Made by a program: the position numbers and the translations under genes
The notes under the pieces: model-generated
The model's input: only the letters and a program-made list of their open reading frames with translations
Databases searched by the model: none
Told to the model about the DNA's origin: nothing
Source of the DNA: Marinobacter maroccanus
Lineage (GTDB): Bacteria; Pseudomonadota; Gammaproteobacteria; Pseudomonadales; Oleiphilaceae
NCBI RefSeq assembly: GCF_002933275.1
Contig: NZ_PSSX01000024.1
Coordinates: forward strand, 1-50,165
Direction of reading: 5' to 3'
DNA: 50,165 bases
Part shown: in pieces, positions 39,685 through 49,100 of the stretch
Layout: each line of letters starts with the position of its first letter
Position numbering within the stretch: the stretch's first letter is position 1

Positions 39685-41352
39685 TTACAGCAGAAGAGAA
39701 CGAATATCCCCAAGAAGCTGACTGAGCACCGTGGTAAACCGGGCCGCATCGGCCCCGTTCACTGCCCGGTGATCGTAAGACAGCGACAACGGCAGCATTA
39801 ACCGGGGCTGGAACTCCTTGCCATCCCAAACCGGCTTCATCGCCGCCTTGGAAACCCCCAGAATCGCCACCTCCGGCGTATTCACAATCGGCGTAAATGC
39901 GGTGCCACCAATACCACCCAGACTGGTGATGGTAAAACAGGCGCCCTGCATTTCTGCCGGCTTCAGCTGCTTGTCCCGGGCCTTCTGGGCCAGCTCGGCG
40001 CTTTCCGCCGCCAGCTCCCACAAGCCCTTCTTGTCCACATCCCGGATCACCGGCACCATCAGCCCGTGGGGAGTATCCACCGCAATCCCGATGTGGATGT
40101 AACTCTTGCGAACCACCTCCTTGCGCTCCATGTCCAGGGACACGTTGAACTGGGGCAGTTCTGCCAGCGCCGTGGCACAGGCTTTCAGCAGGAACGGCAG
40201 CGGCGTCATCTTCACGCCCTTCTTCTCGCCGGCCGCTTTCTGGGCCTTGCGGAAATCCTCCATATCGGTGATATCCGCATCCTCGAACTGGGTAACGTGG
40301 GGCACGTTCAGCCAGCTGCGCTGCATATTGTTGGCCGTTGCGAACATCATCCGCGACATGGCCTCACGCTTTACCTCACCAAACTGGCTGAAGTCCGGCA
40401 GCTTGACCCCGGGAATACCGGAGCCAGTGGCAACACCACTGCCCTGCTGGGCCTGTTTGAGCTGGCTCTTCACATAGGCCTGGACATCGTCCTTGATAAT
40501 CCGTCCCTTCGGGCCAGAGCCCTTGATGCGGGCCAGATCGGCACCCAGCTCCCGGGCCAGCTTGCGAACGGCCGGGCCAGCGTGAACCTTGGCGCCCGGA
40601 CTGGGCGGCTCATAGGTGGCACCCTGGGGCTCAGGGGCGGACTCTGCTTGCTGCTTTGGCTTCTCTTCGGACTTCGACTCGGACTTCTCTTCCTTCGCCG
40701 GTTCTTCAGACGCCGACTCAGAGGCTTCTTCCTCATCGCCACCGTCTTCCTGAACGGTCATCTCCAGAAGTTCATCGCCCTCGGAGAGCTTGTCACCCTC
40801 CGACACCAGGATCTTGCCCACCTTGCCGGAGTAGGGAGAGGGAATCTCCATGGTGGCCTTGTCGGATTCCACCGTTACCAGCGGATCGTCGGCTTCAATG
40901 CTATCGCCTTCAGCGACATTGATTTCGATAACCGGAACATTGTCGAATCCATCCAGCGCAGGAACCTTGACGGTCTCCTTGCGGGAGCCACCGGAAGCCT
41001 TCTTCGGCGCCGGCTTGCCCTCTTCGGATTTCTCTTCCGGCTTGGCTTCTTCCTTATCCTCGGCCTTTTCTTCAGGCTCGTCGTCACCGGTATCGTCAGA
41101 GCCACCGCCATCGGCGCTGGCTTCCATCATCCCGACAACATCACCTTCCTTGACCTTGTCACCCACCTTTACGGTGATCTTGGTGATTTTGCCGGCACCA
41201 GGTGACGGCAGCTCCACCGAGGCTTTGTCTGACTCGACCGTCAGAATCGGATCTTCTTCCTCAACCGAATCCCCTGCGCTGACAATGATTTCGATAACCT
41301 CGACCTCATCCGCACCGCCGAGATCCGGAACCTTGATTTCCTGTTCACTCAT
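39685..41352 (-). CDS. aceF: Pyruvate dehydrogenase E2, dihydrolipoamide acetyltransferase
   Basis: A 555-residue E2. Two lipoyl domains with lipoyl-lysines K43 and K165 (both in VESDKA contexts), each followed by an acidic/Ala-Pro-rich linker; a peripheral-subunit-binding domain (about 256-292, GPAVRKLARELGADLARIKG); then the catalytic domain with H528 in SYDHRAVNGADAARF, where N532 occupies the usual Asp place, as in many Pseudomonas-type E2s. It moves acetyl groups from E1 to CoA. Ten bases after aceE. Its 3' end is duplicated at 37750-37877. Confidence 0.95.
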   Translation of the reverse strand: MSEQEIKVPDLGGADEVEVIEIIVSAGDSVEEEDPILTVESDKASVELPSPGAGKITKITVKVGDKVKEGDVVGMMEASADGGGSDDTGDDEPEEKAEDKEEAKPEEKSEEGKPAPKKASGGSRKETVKVPALDGFDNVPVIEINVAEGDSIEADDPLVTVESDKATMEIPSPYSGKVGKILVSEGDKLSEGDELLEMTVQEDGGDEEEASESASEEPAKEEKSESKSEEKPKQQAESAPEPQGATYEPPSPGAKVHAGPAVRKLARELGADLARIKGSGPKGRIIKDDVQAYVKSQLKQAQQGSGVATGSGIPGVKLPDFSQFGEVKREAMSRMMFATANNMQRSWLNVPHVTQFEDADITDMEDFRKAQKAAGEKKGVKMTPLPFLLKACATALAELPQFNVSLDMERKEVVRKSYIHIGIAVDTPHGLMVPVIRDVDKKGLWELAAESAELAQKARDKQLKPAEMQGACFTITSLGGIGGTAFTPIVNTPEVAILGVSKAAMKPVWDGKEFQPRLMLPLSLSYDHRAVNGADAARFTTVLSQLLGDIRSLLL

Positions 41353-41362
41353 GGCGGTCTCC

Positions 41363-44026
41363 TTAGCTCAGCACCGGGTTCGTTTTGTTGCGATCGATTC
41401 CGTACTTGCGCATGGCTTCGAGAACCACATCGTTCTTCACCTCCCCATCCTGGGCCAGGGCTGACAGCGCCGTGACGGTTACGTAGTAACGGTCCACTTC
41501 AAAGAAGCTGCGCAGCTTCTCCCGGGTATCACTCCGGCCAAAGCCGTCGGTACCGAGAGTCAGGTAGGTTTTGGGAATGAACGCCCGGAGCTGCTCGGAG
41601 TGCAGCTTGATGTAATCAGTCGAAGACACCACTGGCCCGTCCTGCTTCTCCAGGCATTGGGTTACGTAGGCCTTCTTGGGCTTGTCGTCCGGGTGCAGGC
41701 GATTCCAGCGCTCAATGTGCAGGCCTTCACGGGCCAGCTCGTTGAAGCTGGTCACACTCCACACGTCGGAAGCTACGCCCCAATCGTCTTTCAGCATCTG
41801 GGCCGCTGCGCGCACTTCATTGAGAATCGCGCCAGCACCAAGAAGCTGAACCCGCGGGGTTTTCTTGCGACCCTTGGTTTCAACAGACTCGAACTTGTAC
41901 ATGCCCTTGATGATGCCGTCTTCACAATCCTTGGGCATCGCCGGCTGTTCGTAGTTCTCGTTTTCGATGGTCAGGTAGTAGAAGACGTTCTGGTTGTCCT
42001 CGAACATCTCTTTCATACCCTTGCGCAGCACAACCGCCATTTCGTAGCCGTAGGCCGGATCGTAGGCCTTACAGTTCGGAATGGTGTTGGCGAGCACATG
42101 GCTGTGACCGTCCTGGTGCTGCAGACCTTCGCCGTTCAGGGTGGTCCGGCCAGCGGTACCACCGATCAGGAAGCCACGGGCCTGGATGTCACCGGAAGCC
42201 CACGCCAGATCGCCTACCCGCTGGAAACCGAACATGGAGTAGAAGATGTAGAACGGAATCAACGGGAAATTGTTGGTGCTGTATGACGTTGCCGCTGCCA
42301 TCCAGGCCGCCATGGAGCCATCCTCGTTGATACCTTCCTCAAGGATCTGCCCCTTCTTGTCTTCCCGGTAGTACATGATCTGGTCACGGTCTTCGGGCAC
42401 GTATTTCTGCCCTTCGGCGGTGTAGATGCCGAGCTGACGGAACATGCCTTCCATGCCAAAAGTACGCGCTTCGTCGGGTACGATGGGTACCACGCGCTTA
42501 CCAATGCGCTTGTCCTTCGTCAGAGCTGTCAGGATACGGACGAACGCCATGGTGGTGGAGATCTTCCGATCGCCGGAACCGTCCAGTACCGCTTTGAAGA
42601 TGTCCAGATCGGGAATCTGCAGCGGCTGACAATCCTTGCGGCGCTTGGGATAGAAACCACCCAATTCCTGCCGGCGCTTCTTCATGTAGACGATTTCCGG
42701 GCTATCCGGCGCTGGCCGGTAGTAAGGAACATCATCTAGCTCGTCATCTTTCAGGGGCACAGCAAAGCGGTCCCGGAAAGCCTTGAGCTGCTCAACATCC
42801 AGCTTCTTCAAGGAGTGGGCGGTATTCTGCGCCTCGCCGGCCTCACCGAAGCCATAGCCCTTGATGGTATGAGCCAGTATGACGGTCGGACGCCCGCCGT
42901 TCTTGTGAACAGCATGGTGGAAGGCTGCATAGATCTTGTAAGGATCATGGCCGCCACGGTTGAGCTTGTTGATCTCCTCATCGGACAGATCCTCAACCAG
43001 CTTGGCGGTTTCGGGGTACTTGCCGAAGAAATTCTTACGGGTATAGGCCGGGCCATTACTCTTGAAGTTCTGCAGGTCGCCGTCGCACACCTCGTCCATG
43101 ACGTGCTGCATCTTTCCTTCCTTGTCCCTCTCAAACAGGGGATCCCAGTGGCGACCCCAGACAACTTTCAGCACGTTCCAACCAGCACCGCGGAAGACGC
43201 CCTCAAGCTCCTGAATAATCTTGCCATTACCACGGACAGGACCGTCCAGACGCTGGAGGTTGCAGTTAACCACAAAGATGAGGTTGCTGAGGTTTTCCCG
43301 ACCAGCCATGGAAATGGAACCCAGGGTTTCCGGCTCGTCGCACTCGCCGTCACCGACAAAACACCAGACCTTGCGGTCGCCCATCTCGATGAGCTCACGG
43401 CTGTCCAGGTACTTCATTACGTGTGCTTGGTAAATCGCCTGAATCGGGCCCAGGCCCATGGAAACCGTGGGGAACTGCCAATAGTCGGGCATCAACCAGG
43501 GGTGCGGATAGGAAGAGAGGCCAGTGCCATCCACTTCCTCACGGTATTTATCGAGATCTTTCTCGTCGAAACGGCCCTCAAGGAAGGAGCGCGCATAAAT
43601 GCCCGGTGAAGAGTGGCCCTGGAAGTAAACAAGGTCGGACTCGCGCTTTTCGTCGCCGCCGTGGAAGAAGTAGTTGAAGCCAACATCGTAGAGCGTCGCA
43701 GCCGACGAGAACGACGAAACATGCCCGCCGAGGTCACCGGGACGCTGGTTGGCACGCATAACCATGGCCATGGCGTTCCAGCGAATCAGGGAGCGGATTC
43801 GACGTTCCATGAAAAGGTCACCAGGCATCGGCGCCTGCTGCGACACCGGAATGCTGTTCCGGAATGGCGTGGTAATGGAATAAGGTAGCTCGGTTCCATC
43901 GCGGCTCGCTCTTTCGGAGAGCCTCTCAAGAATGTATTTGGCCCGGTCTACGCCTTCGTTCTCGATCAGAGATTCCAGCGCGTCCAGCCATTCGCTGGTT
44001 TCAATGGGATCATCGTCCTGGTACAT
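41363..44026 (-). CDS. aceE: Pyruvate dehydrogenase E1, homodimeric
   Basis: An 887-residue E1, the same length as E. coli AceE. The thiamine-diphosphate motif VGDGECDEPETLGSISMAGR continuing to FVVNCNLQRLDGPV is standard; HSSPGIYARSFLEGRFDE and FFHGGDEKRESDL are also diagnostic. It decarboxylates pyruvate and passes the acetyl to lipoyl-E2. Start ATG 44026 follows GGGGAGGG; a TTG one codon upstream is not needed. aceE-aceF transcribed together leftward; E3 is not in the window. Confidence 0.96.
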   Translation of the reverse strand: MYQDDDPIETSEWLDALESLIENEGVDRAKYILERLSERASRDGTELPYSITTPFRNSIPVSQQAPMPGDLFMERRIRSLIRWNAMAMVMRANQRPGDLGGHVSSFSSAATLYDVGFNYFFHGGDEKRESDLVYFQGHSSPGIYARSFLEGRFDEKDLDKYREEVDGTGLSSYPHPWLMPDYWQFPTVSMGLGPIQAIYQAHVMKYLDSRELIEMGDRKVWCFVGDGECDEPETLGSISMAGRENLSNLIFVVNCNLQRLDGPVRGNGKIIQELEGVFRGAGWNVLKVVWGRHWDPLFERDKEGKMQHVMDEVCDGDLQNFKSNGPAYTRKNFFGKYPETAKLVEDLSDEEINKLNRGGHDPYKIYAAFHHAVHKNGGRPTVILAHTIKGYGFGEAGEAQNTAHSLKKLDVEQLKAFRDRFAVPLKDDELDDVPYYRPAPDSPEIVYMKKRRQELGGFYPKRRKDCQPLQIPDLDIFKAVLDGSGDRKISTTMAFVRILTALTKDKRIGKRVVPIVPDEARTFGMEGMFRQLGIYTAEGQKYVPEDRDQIMYYREDKKGQILEEGINEDGSMAAWMAAATSYSTNNFPLIPFYIFYSMFGFQRVGDLAWASGDIQARGFLIGGTAGRTTLNGEGLQHQDGHSHVLANTIPNCKAYDPAYGYEMAVVLRKGMKEMFEDNQNVFYYLTIENENYEQPAMPKDCEDGIIKGMYKFESVETKGRKKTPRVQLLGAGAILNEVRAAAQMLKDDWGVASDVWSVTSFNELAREGLHIERWNRLHPDDKPKKAYVTQCLEKQDGPVVSSTDYIKLHSEQLRAFIPKTYLTLGTDGFGRSDTREKLRSFFEVDRYYVTVTALSALAQDGEVKNDVVLEAMRKYGIDRNKTNPVLS

Positions 44027-44639
44027 CAAACCCTCCCCTTGGCATCAAAAAGTGCAGCGCCGCCACGATCAGCAGCCTGGCGCGTTGCGGTGTCGATTAA
44101 GCTGCGATGGAATGCAGTGTTTTGTTGTGGGTATTTTCAGCCTGACAGGTGCACCGGCTCGCAGTACACAGAACCTGTACAAAGCATAGAACAGCTTTCA
44201 CACTTTTCCTGCCTGATCGCCCCCGATTTACGGGCTTTTGGCCCAAAGGATGACCGGCATGCCGGCGAAGTGCGCGGATTAGCCCACCTGATTACGTAGT
44301 ATTTTTACTACATTTAAGCCGCTAAGTTCAATCAAAGCCCTACGAACATCCTTTTCGGGTGAACTTCTTTCGGTTACTTACGGAAGAATGACCGTTTTTG
44401 GACCAACAGACAACCAGACTGCGACCAATGTCGTAGCATTCTTATCAACAGACAAATTGATTACCACGCTAAACGATCTTCTCGCCGCCATTCGCCACTC
44501 ATTCACTTCATTTAGCGACTTTTATTGAATTTTCCACTCCAAATTCATCGGCATTTTCCTGATTTACTGGAACTTTTTAATTAGACCTGAAAATAATTCC
44601 CGATTTATGTATACTCGCCTGCCTGATTTTTAACCACCG
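44027..44639. other. Long intergenic region between aceE and the KamA-type gene
   Basis: No gene is supportable. It must hold the divergent promoters. A small hairpin GTAGT/ACTAC around ATTTTT lies near 44296-44311. For the rightward gene TATACT (44610-44615) could be a -10 element. I found no PdhR-type ATTGGTnnnACCAAT box in front of aceE. The right part (from about 44400) is AT-rich. Confidence 0.5.
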
Positions 44640-44662
44640 AAAAAGTGGTCGGACCACTTTTT
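44640..44662. promoter_or_regulatory. Perfect 23-bp palindrome with TGGTCnGACCA core
   Basis: AAAAAGTGGTC-G-GACCACTTTTT, a perfect dyad 28 bp before the KamA-type start and just downstream of TATACT. The centre TGGTCGGACCA matches the two FadR/GntR-type operators at 18074 and 18193. It could also fold as a U-tailed hairpin, so attenuation is the alternative. Confidence 0.6.
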
Positions 44663-44690
44663 TGTCATTGGCACCAACAGAGGGCGATCT

Positions 44691-46055
44691 ATGAACTCCA
44701 TCGTCACCTTTCCGAACCGGATTCCCACTACGGAGTTCGAGGAACGGCGTTTCAAGGTCTACACGGACCGCCAGCTCGACAAGATTGAAGTCATTCAGAA
44801 TCTCCCCGAAGAGACCCTGTTTGAAATGAAAGTGGTAGCCAGCGTGCTGCCGTTCCGGGTCAACGAATACGTGATCAATGAACTGATCAACTGGGACAAG
44901 GTGCCCAACGACCCGATCTATCAGCTTGTCTTCCCCCAGAAAGGCATGTTGAAAGACGAGCATTACGAACGCATGGCAAAAATGCACCGGGAAGGTGCCG
45001 ACAAGAAAGAGATCCAGGCCGTCGCCAAGGAAATCCGGGATGAACTGAACCCGCACCCGGCCGGCCAGATGGAAATGAACATGCCTGAGCTGGACGGTGA
45101 AGTGCTGGACGGCGTTCAGCATAAGTACCGCGAGACGGTGCTGTTTTTCCCGGCCCAGGGTCAGACCTGCCACTCCTACTGCACCTTCTGTTTCCGCTGG
45201 GCGCAGTTTGTCGGTGACAAGGACCTGAAGATGGCCAGCACCGAAGCCGAGAAGCTTCACGGCTATCTGCAGGAGCACACCGAGGTGACTGACCTGCTGG
45301 TAACCGGCGGTGACCCCATGGTCATGAAGACCAAGAACCTGGTGCAGTATCTGGAGCCACTGCTTCAGCCAGAGTTTGATCACATCCAGACCATCCGCAT
45401 CGGCACCAAGGCCCTCACCTTCTGGCCCTACCGCTTCGTGACCGACAAGGATGCCGATGAACTGATCGACCTGTTCGCCCGTCTCGTGGATGCCGGCAAG
45501 CACGTGGCCATCATGGCCCACTACAACCACTGGCAGGAAATCACCACCGAAATCGCCGAAGAGGCTATCCGCCGTATTCGTGCCACCGGCGCCGAGATCC
45601 GCGCCCAGGGCCCGTTGATCAAGCACGTCAACGACGATGCCGAAGCCTGGGCCAAGCTGTGGAAGAAAGAAGTGCAGCTGGGCATCATCCCTTACTACAT
45701 GTTTGTGGAGCGGGACACCGGCGCCAAGAACTACTTCGAAGTGCCCCTGGTTGAGGCCTTCCACATTTATCGGGAAGCCATGAAAAAGGTCAGCGGCCTG
45801 GCTCGCACTGCCCGCGGCCCCTCCATGAGCGCCGGCCCCGGCAAGGTGGAGATTCAGGGCATCACCGAAATCCACGGTGAGAAGGTATTCGTGCTGCGAT
45901 TCCTGCAGGGCCGCAACCCCGATTGGGTACAGCGTCCGTTCTTTGCCAAGTACAGCGAGACAGCCACCTGGCTGCATGAGCTGGAACCGGCCTTTGGAGA
46001 AGAGAAATTCTTCTTTGAGGATGAGTATGAAGAAATGAAGAAAGGTAACGGCTGA
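44691..46055 (+). CDS. KamA-family radical SAM aminomutase-like protein
   Basis: A 454-residue radical SAM protein. The 4Fe-4S motif is C160-x3-C164-x2-C167 in TCHSYCTFCFRW; VTGGDPMVMKT gives the SAM-binding GGD. In the C-terminal part SAGPGKVEIQG resembles the PLP-lysine region (PGG-GK) of lysine 2,3-aminomutase, though it is not identical. It has about 140 residues before the cluster, as in KamA rather than the short EpmB. An ablB acetyltransferase, which would mark beta-lysine osmolyte synthesis, is absent nearby. Substrate unknown; another amino acid such as arginine or glutamate is possible. Preceded by a striking operator palindrome. Confidence 0.82.
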   Translation: MNSIVTFPNRIPTTEFEERRFKVYTDRQLDKIEVIQNLPEETLFEMKVVASVLPFRVNEYVINELINWDKVPNDPIYQLVFPQKGMLKDEHYERMAKMHREGADKKEIQAVAKEIRDELNPHPAGQMEMNMPELDGEVLDGVQHKYRETVLFFPAQGQTCHSYCTFCFRWAQFVGDKDLKMASTEAEKLHGYLQEHTEVTDLLVTGGDPMVMKTKNLVQYLEPLLQPEFDHIQTIRIGTKALTFWPYRFVTDKDADELIDLFARLVDAGKHVAIMAHYNHWQEITTEIAEEAIRRIRATGAEIRAQGPLIKHVNDDAEAWAKLWKKEVQLGIIPYYMFVERDTGAKNYFEVPLVEAFHIYREAMKKVSGLARTARGPSMSAGPGKVEIQGITEIHGEKVFVLRFLQGRNPDWVQRPFFAKYSETATWLHELEPAFGEEKFFFEDEYEEMKKGNG

Positions 46056-46151
46056 AGGCTCATACACCATATGGGTGATGCCTGACTTTTGTGGCTCTTC
46101 TAGCTTTGGTTTGTCGGAAACCGATAAAAACCAAGAATGAGGAATCACCAA

Positions 46152-49100
46152 ATGATCAGGCAACACTCCCTTCGTTTATGGCTGTTGCTGTGCACCATGG
46201 CAGCAGCACTCATTATCAGTGGTTGCGGAGGCGGCAGCAGCTCCGGCTCCGGAACGACACCCACCACCGATGATTCTGCAACCATCTCCGGCACAGCGGC
46301 TGCCGGTGCACCCGTCTCGGGCATTGTGGGCGCCCGCGATGCCAGCGGTGATACGCTGACCACAACGATCGAAACGGATGGATCGTTTGAGTTGGATCTT
46401 TCCGGTCTCGACACACCCGTTCTGCTCTATGCCAGCGGCATTGCCGGCGGCAACGCCTATCAGATGCTTTCCGTGGCATTCGCAGATGACCTGAATGGCA
46501 CCGCAAACATCACGCCCTTGACCGACCTGATCGTTGGCAACGCGGTGGGCCGGAGCCCTCAGGAATTTTTCAACAATCCCGACTTCGACCTGATCCAGCA
46601 GGCAGCCATCGAAACCGAGGAAGCGGCTCTGAAAACTCGCCTGAAGCCCCTGCTCGATGCTCTTGGTGTGGAAGAGGACTTTGATCTACGCAGCTCACCG
46701 TTTACGGCTAACCGTTCCGGGTTCGACGCAGCCCTCGACGTGATTGAAGTTCAGATTGATCCCGGCACGAACACGGCAACTATTACCAATCGGGTCAATC
46801 GGACCCAGACCATTACCAACAATTTTGTACAGCCGGAGAGCGAGGAAACCACGCTTGAGGTAGACGAAACCGAAATCAACGAGGGCGTGACCACACTTCA
46901 GGCGCTGAACACCCTCGCCACCTCATTTGCCGATGCGCTTGAGGGCCAGGATGAAACAACCCTAGAGAGCCTCACCAGCGACTTCCTGAACAACGGCGAG
47001 ACAATTGGAGGTTTTTCAGCGCGTTTGTCCGGCTCCCCGGAAGGTATTGAAGACGCAGGCGAACTGGCGGAGGATATCCGCGACTGGTCCGTAGCGGAAC
47101 TGGGTGAAGGAACCGCCAGGCTGAACGTTGGCCAGGCCCAGGGACCATGGCAGGCCATCAATGACGGCGGCGACTGGAAGCTCCAGGGTAACCGGGCAGA
47201 ATTCTTCGTCTTTGTTGAGCCTACCCACCGATACGAAAATGGCGCTGACAGCCCTCTGATTGAACAAATCGCAACGCTGATTTATGCCGGCTTCCCCTCA
47301 GCAAGCCTGGGCTCGGTGGCGGATTCCAGCGTTACCGTTTCCGGTGATCTGGAGAACTTTAACGGCGATCTGCCCATCGACTCCGGAAACAACCGTTTTG
47401 CCGATTTCCAGGGCCTGGCGGCTGGCTCCATCAGCTCCGGCGATCAGGTTACTTTCGCCTGGAATAATCCGGTCGAAGGGATTGTCGATTCCATAGCGAC
47501 CTTCACCATCCGCCGGGGCAGCCCCGACTTCAGCAACGGGGCGCCGGAGATCACTGCTGCGTCAGCTGATCTGGCTGCTGATGAGTACAGCTTCCAATGG
47601 ACTCTGCCCCCGGGCTACGACGCCGTATCTGTACGCAACAACTTTACCGGACAGACCTCAGGCGGCCAGGGCGGCGGCTTTACCGGTAACCCGCTGGCGA
47701 ACGATGCCACCAGCTTTACCGGCGAACTGCCAGCAAACTATGTCCCCAGGGAAACTGACCAACTGCGCCTGATTGCCCGTGATCCATTCGGGGTGTTTGT
47801 GGCGGCGCGCCTGAACAACCCGTTTGCAGAGCAGGTTCCAGCACCCTCCGAGGCAGGCGCACTGGTTGGCAGCTTCATCAAGCGCAATACCGATCGCACG
47901 GACAACGCACCCTGGGTCCACTTCACCTTTTTCGAGAGTGGCCAATACATCCATCTCGAGCTCGGTGATGACTTCCGCCCAGACGCAGACCCGAACGGCA
48001 ATACAGGCATGGAAATGGGCACCTACACCTGGAACAACCAGACCGGTGATTTCGAGTTCACCGGCATTCTGATTGATCAGAACGGAGAGTGGGGTGCCAG
48101 CGACCTTCGCGCAGAAGAAACACCCCTGCGCGTTGAAGCCGACAGCGATGGCTTTACCCTGAACTTTGCCAACGGCGATTCCCTGCAGTTCGACCGAGTT
48201 CCTGCCAACAGTGCCACCGGTGGTGTAGCCGGCACATGGGCAACGCAGAATCCTGCAAACCCGGATGAAGTCGCAGTTCTCACCCTGCTTGAGGATGGCT
48301 TCTACTTCATTGGCGACGCATATGACGCATCCGGTGACGAGGTTCCGGGTATCGAATTCGGCGAGTGGACCTGGGACAGTGAATCACTGATTCTGGACTA
48401 CATCACCGAGTACGATCAGAACGGCGTGGCCGGCTTGGCCAATAACGGCGCATTTAACGGCGAGTATGTCTTCACCGTCATTGACGGCCAACTGGTTGTG
48501 GACGAGGATGAACCTGGCCAGCTCAGTGAGCTCTTTGCAGGCAACCCTGTTAGCGATGGTGAGCTTACGGTCGATTATACGCCACCTGGCAATGACACTG
48601 GCTCCCCGGGCACTGCCGGCCCTGCCGTCACTGGTGATGTCCACTACCTGCGCACCTCAATTGGCATTGAAAGCTCACGGGTGAACAATCCACCGACGGT
48701 ATTTCAGGCGCACTACGCCCATATCGATGCCAACATTGTCGATAACGCCGACGGGACCGGCACACTCAGCTGGTCAGATCTCTGTGTCGGCGACCTGCTC
48801 ATCGATCCGGGAACCAGCGAGGACGGACGGGACGCATTGTTTGATTCCGTCAGTGAATGCTTCGGTCAGGGTAATGGCTTTGATCTGAGCTTCACCGAAA
48901 CGGGTCTTTTTGCAGCGGTTCCAGAAAGCACTACGATTGACCCCGAGGACAACTCGCAGATTATCACTGGTGCGACGGAAATCGATTTCCGGGCGCTTGA
49001 CGCTGAACGAAGCCTGTTCATTGCCAATGAGGCGAACAGCTTCCAGTATGAAGAGAGCGACGGAAGTTTCACCGAAGGGCGTAATATGAATACCCATGTG

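Noticed and set aside
40066..41205. 379-codon plus-strand frame opposite aceF
   Set aside because: Leu/Arg/Gly-rich antisense translation of the lipoyl and linker regions; no independent motif.
44640..44662. Palindrome read simply as a rho-independent terminator
   Set aside because: There is no rightward gene upstream to terminate, it lies directly after a candidate -10, and its core equals the GntR-type operators; attenuation is kept only as an alternative.
44577..46166. 529-codon open frame on the minus strand opposite the KamA-type gene
   Set aside because: Composition is that of an antisense shadow of a GC-rich gene; the plus-strand protein has clear radical SAM motifs.
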